A stretch of DNA of 15,809 bases from an uncultured Selenomonas sp. (GTDB lineage: Bacteria > Bacillota > Negativicutes > Selenomonadales > Selenomonadaceae), in the NCBI GenBank assembly GCA_938045435.1, contig CALIBA010000053.1, forward strand, positions 1-15,809, written 5' to 3'. Made by a program: the position numbers and the translations under genes. The notes under the pieces were generated by a model. The model made no database searches, was not told the origin of the DNA, and saw only the letters and a program-made list of their open reading frames with translations. Shown piece by piece: positions 15,028-15,809 of the stretch (its first letter is position 1; each line of letters begins with the position of its first letter).

Positions 15028-15563
15028 GACAGCTCCTCTAGTGCAGATTGAAATTCCTCACGCGTGATGCCATAGGTGTTGAGCCGCTGCAGAAATGTCT
15101 TGGCGCTTGCAAAGCCAAGCCCAAGACGGCGTCCCATTCGTGCACGACGCACAGACGCATCTGTCTTGCTGGTAAGTCCATGGCGCAGCAAGTCCCCCAT
15201 AAAGAATATGGGGGCCGGGCGCTGCATCGGCGTGCGCACACATGCGAGCGCCCTGCGGATGGCGGCAGGACTGGCCTGTTCGACGCCTACATCTCCATCT
15301 GCCGCACTGGTCGCATCCTCCAAGGGAATAAAGGCATGCTTTGCACGCGGAAACATCTGTGCAAGGCGTGCCCGAATGCGCTCTCCGACGGTATCAGGAT
15401 CCGTAAGGATAATGATGCCGCGCTTTTCATAGGCACCGCGAATGCTTCGAATCGCCGCGCTCCTGAGGCGAAATCCATCCGTTATGATACAGTCTGCATC
15501 CACTGCACGCCGGACGGCCACGACATCCATCTTCCCCTCAACAACGATAACTTCTTGAATCAC
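15024..15563 (-). CDS. rnmV: Ribonuclease M5
   Basis: RNase M5 matures 5S rRNA in low-GC Gram-positive relatives by cutting both strands of the precursor stem. The 179-residue product has an N-terminal TOPRIM domain: VIVVEGKMD with catalytic E9, TDGFRL (28-33) and ILTDPDTVGERIR with D55 and D57. Then come HAFIP and the DVGVEQASPAAIRRAL segment (91-106), also typical of the family, and a C-terminal helical domain. The frame extends to an ATG at 15590, but AAAGGA lies 6 bases before the GTG at 15563, and starting there puts EVIVVEGK near the N-terminus as in known M5 proteins, so the GTG is preferred. It overlaps rsmA by four bases. Confidence 0.93.
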   Translation of the reverse strand: MIQEVIVVEGKMDVVAVRRAVDADCIITDGFRLRSAAIRSIRGAYEKRGIIILTDPDTVGERIRARLAQMFPRAKHAFIPLEDATSAADGDVGVEQASPAAIRRALACVRTPMQRPAPIFFMGDLLRHGLTSKTDASVRRARMGRRLGLGFASAKTFLQRLNTYGITREEFQSALEELS

Positions 15564-15569
15564 GACCGT

Positions 15570-15575
15570 TCCTTT
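15570..15575 (-). promoter_or_regulatory. Ribosome binding site supporting a GTG start for rnmV
   Basis: AAAGGA on the minus strand is 6 bases before the GTG at 15563. The start nine codons further upstream would place this site inside the coding region. Confidence 0.6.
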
Positions 15576-15632
15576 CCATCTTCTCCTCATGTCTGCGGGA
15601 AGTTTATGCGGCAGATTCTTCCATTGGTTCTC

Positions 15633-15809
15633 TCACAGCAGGATACGGGCCGCCTCATACAGCCGCTCATGAATCTCCTCTATCGGCAGAGGGCGCCCGT
15701 TTTGGCTCGATGGTATACACACCCATCCATAGCGCGCAGCGAGCATACGATAGGTGTCGTGCGTCCGATAAAGGGCAAAATGCGGGACGCATGAAAGCCT
15801 ATTATGCCC
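15633..15809 (-). CDS. 3' end of a possible thymidylate kinase (partial)
   Basis: An open frame enters from the right edge and ends at TGA 15633-15635, giving the last 58 residues of a protein. The visible pattern (FALYRTHDTYRMLAARYGW, VCIPSSQNGRPLPIEEIHERLY) resembles the C-terminal part of thymidylate kinases: a helix with D-x-Y-x-x-LA, a strand W-x-x-I, then an I-E-E-I-H helix. Only the tail is seen, with no P-loop or DRY motif, so the assignment is tentative. A mere open frame by chance is unlikely because the composition resembles a real protein and the stop is followed by a 69-base gap before rnmV. The strand and spacing suggest one transcription unit with rnmV and rsmA. Confidence 0.45.
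   Translation of the reverse strand, partial: GHNRLSCVPHFALYRTHDTYRMLAARYGWVCIPSSQNGRPLPIEEIHERLYEAARILL

Noticed and set aside
15048..15794. A 248-codon open frame on the plus strand opposite rnmV
   Set aside because: It is antisense to a well-supported rnmV gene and the partial gene beside it. Its product is Cys/His/Arg-rich with no recognisable domain, as expected of a shadow frame in GC-rich DNA.

Overview
All supported genes lie on the minus strand, so the window reads from right to left. The mix suggests a diderm Firmicute, most likely a Negativicute such as Selenomonas or a relative. RNase M5 (rnmV), next to rsmA, is typical of Firmicutes, while an outer-membrane polysaccharide export (OPX) protein with a Wzz-like partner needs an outer membrane. 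The genus is an inference from these genes only.

Right part (about 12.35-15.8 kb, GC-rich): the 3' end of a possible thymidylate kinase, then rnmV, rsmA (overlapping by ATGA), a PHP-domain phosphatase and an auxin-efflux-carrier (AEC) family permease. The permease seems to have its own extended -10 promoter. These are housekeeping-type genes for rRNA maturation and modification plus small-molecule metabolism.

Middle and left part (1-12.25 kb): one long Wzx/Wzy-type surface polysaccharide operon. It begins at a perfect-consensus promoter (TTGACA, 18 bp, TATAAT) about 40 bp before the OPX gene and runs off the left edge. The order is OPX export protein, Wzz-like chain-length protein, WbaP-like initiating sugar-phosphate transferase, two GT4 glycosyltransferases, Wzy polymerase, two GT2 glycosyltransferases, a pol-beta-type nucleotidyltransferase, an alkaline-phosphatase-superfamily protein broken by a frameshift, and a Wzx flippase cut by the window edge. 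Logically, WbaP loads a sugar-1-phosphate on undecaprenyl phosphate, the four glycosyltransferases build the repeat unit, Wzx flips it, Wzy polymerises it, Wzz sets chain length and the OPX protein serves export. The nucleotidyltransferase and phosphatase-superfamily pair has no standard role in this scheme and is the most unusual part; it may decorate the glycan or its lipid-linked precursor.

Base composition falls sharply from the housekeeping end to the Wzy/GT core (one 60-base line at 14281 is 67% GC, one at 6121 is 20%), as expected for an exchangeable glycan cassette. I saw no tRNA, rRNA, CRISPR array, insertion sequence or convincing rho-independent terminator. No intergenic gap exceeds about 105 bases.
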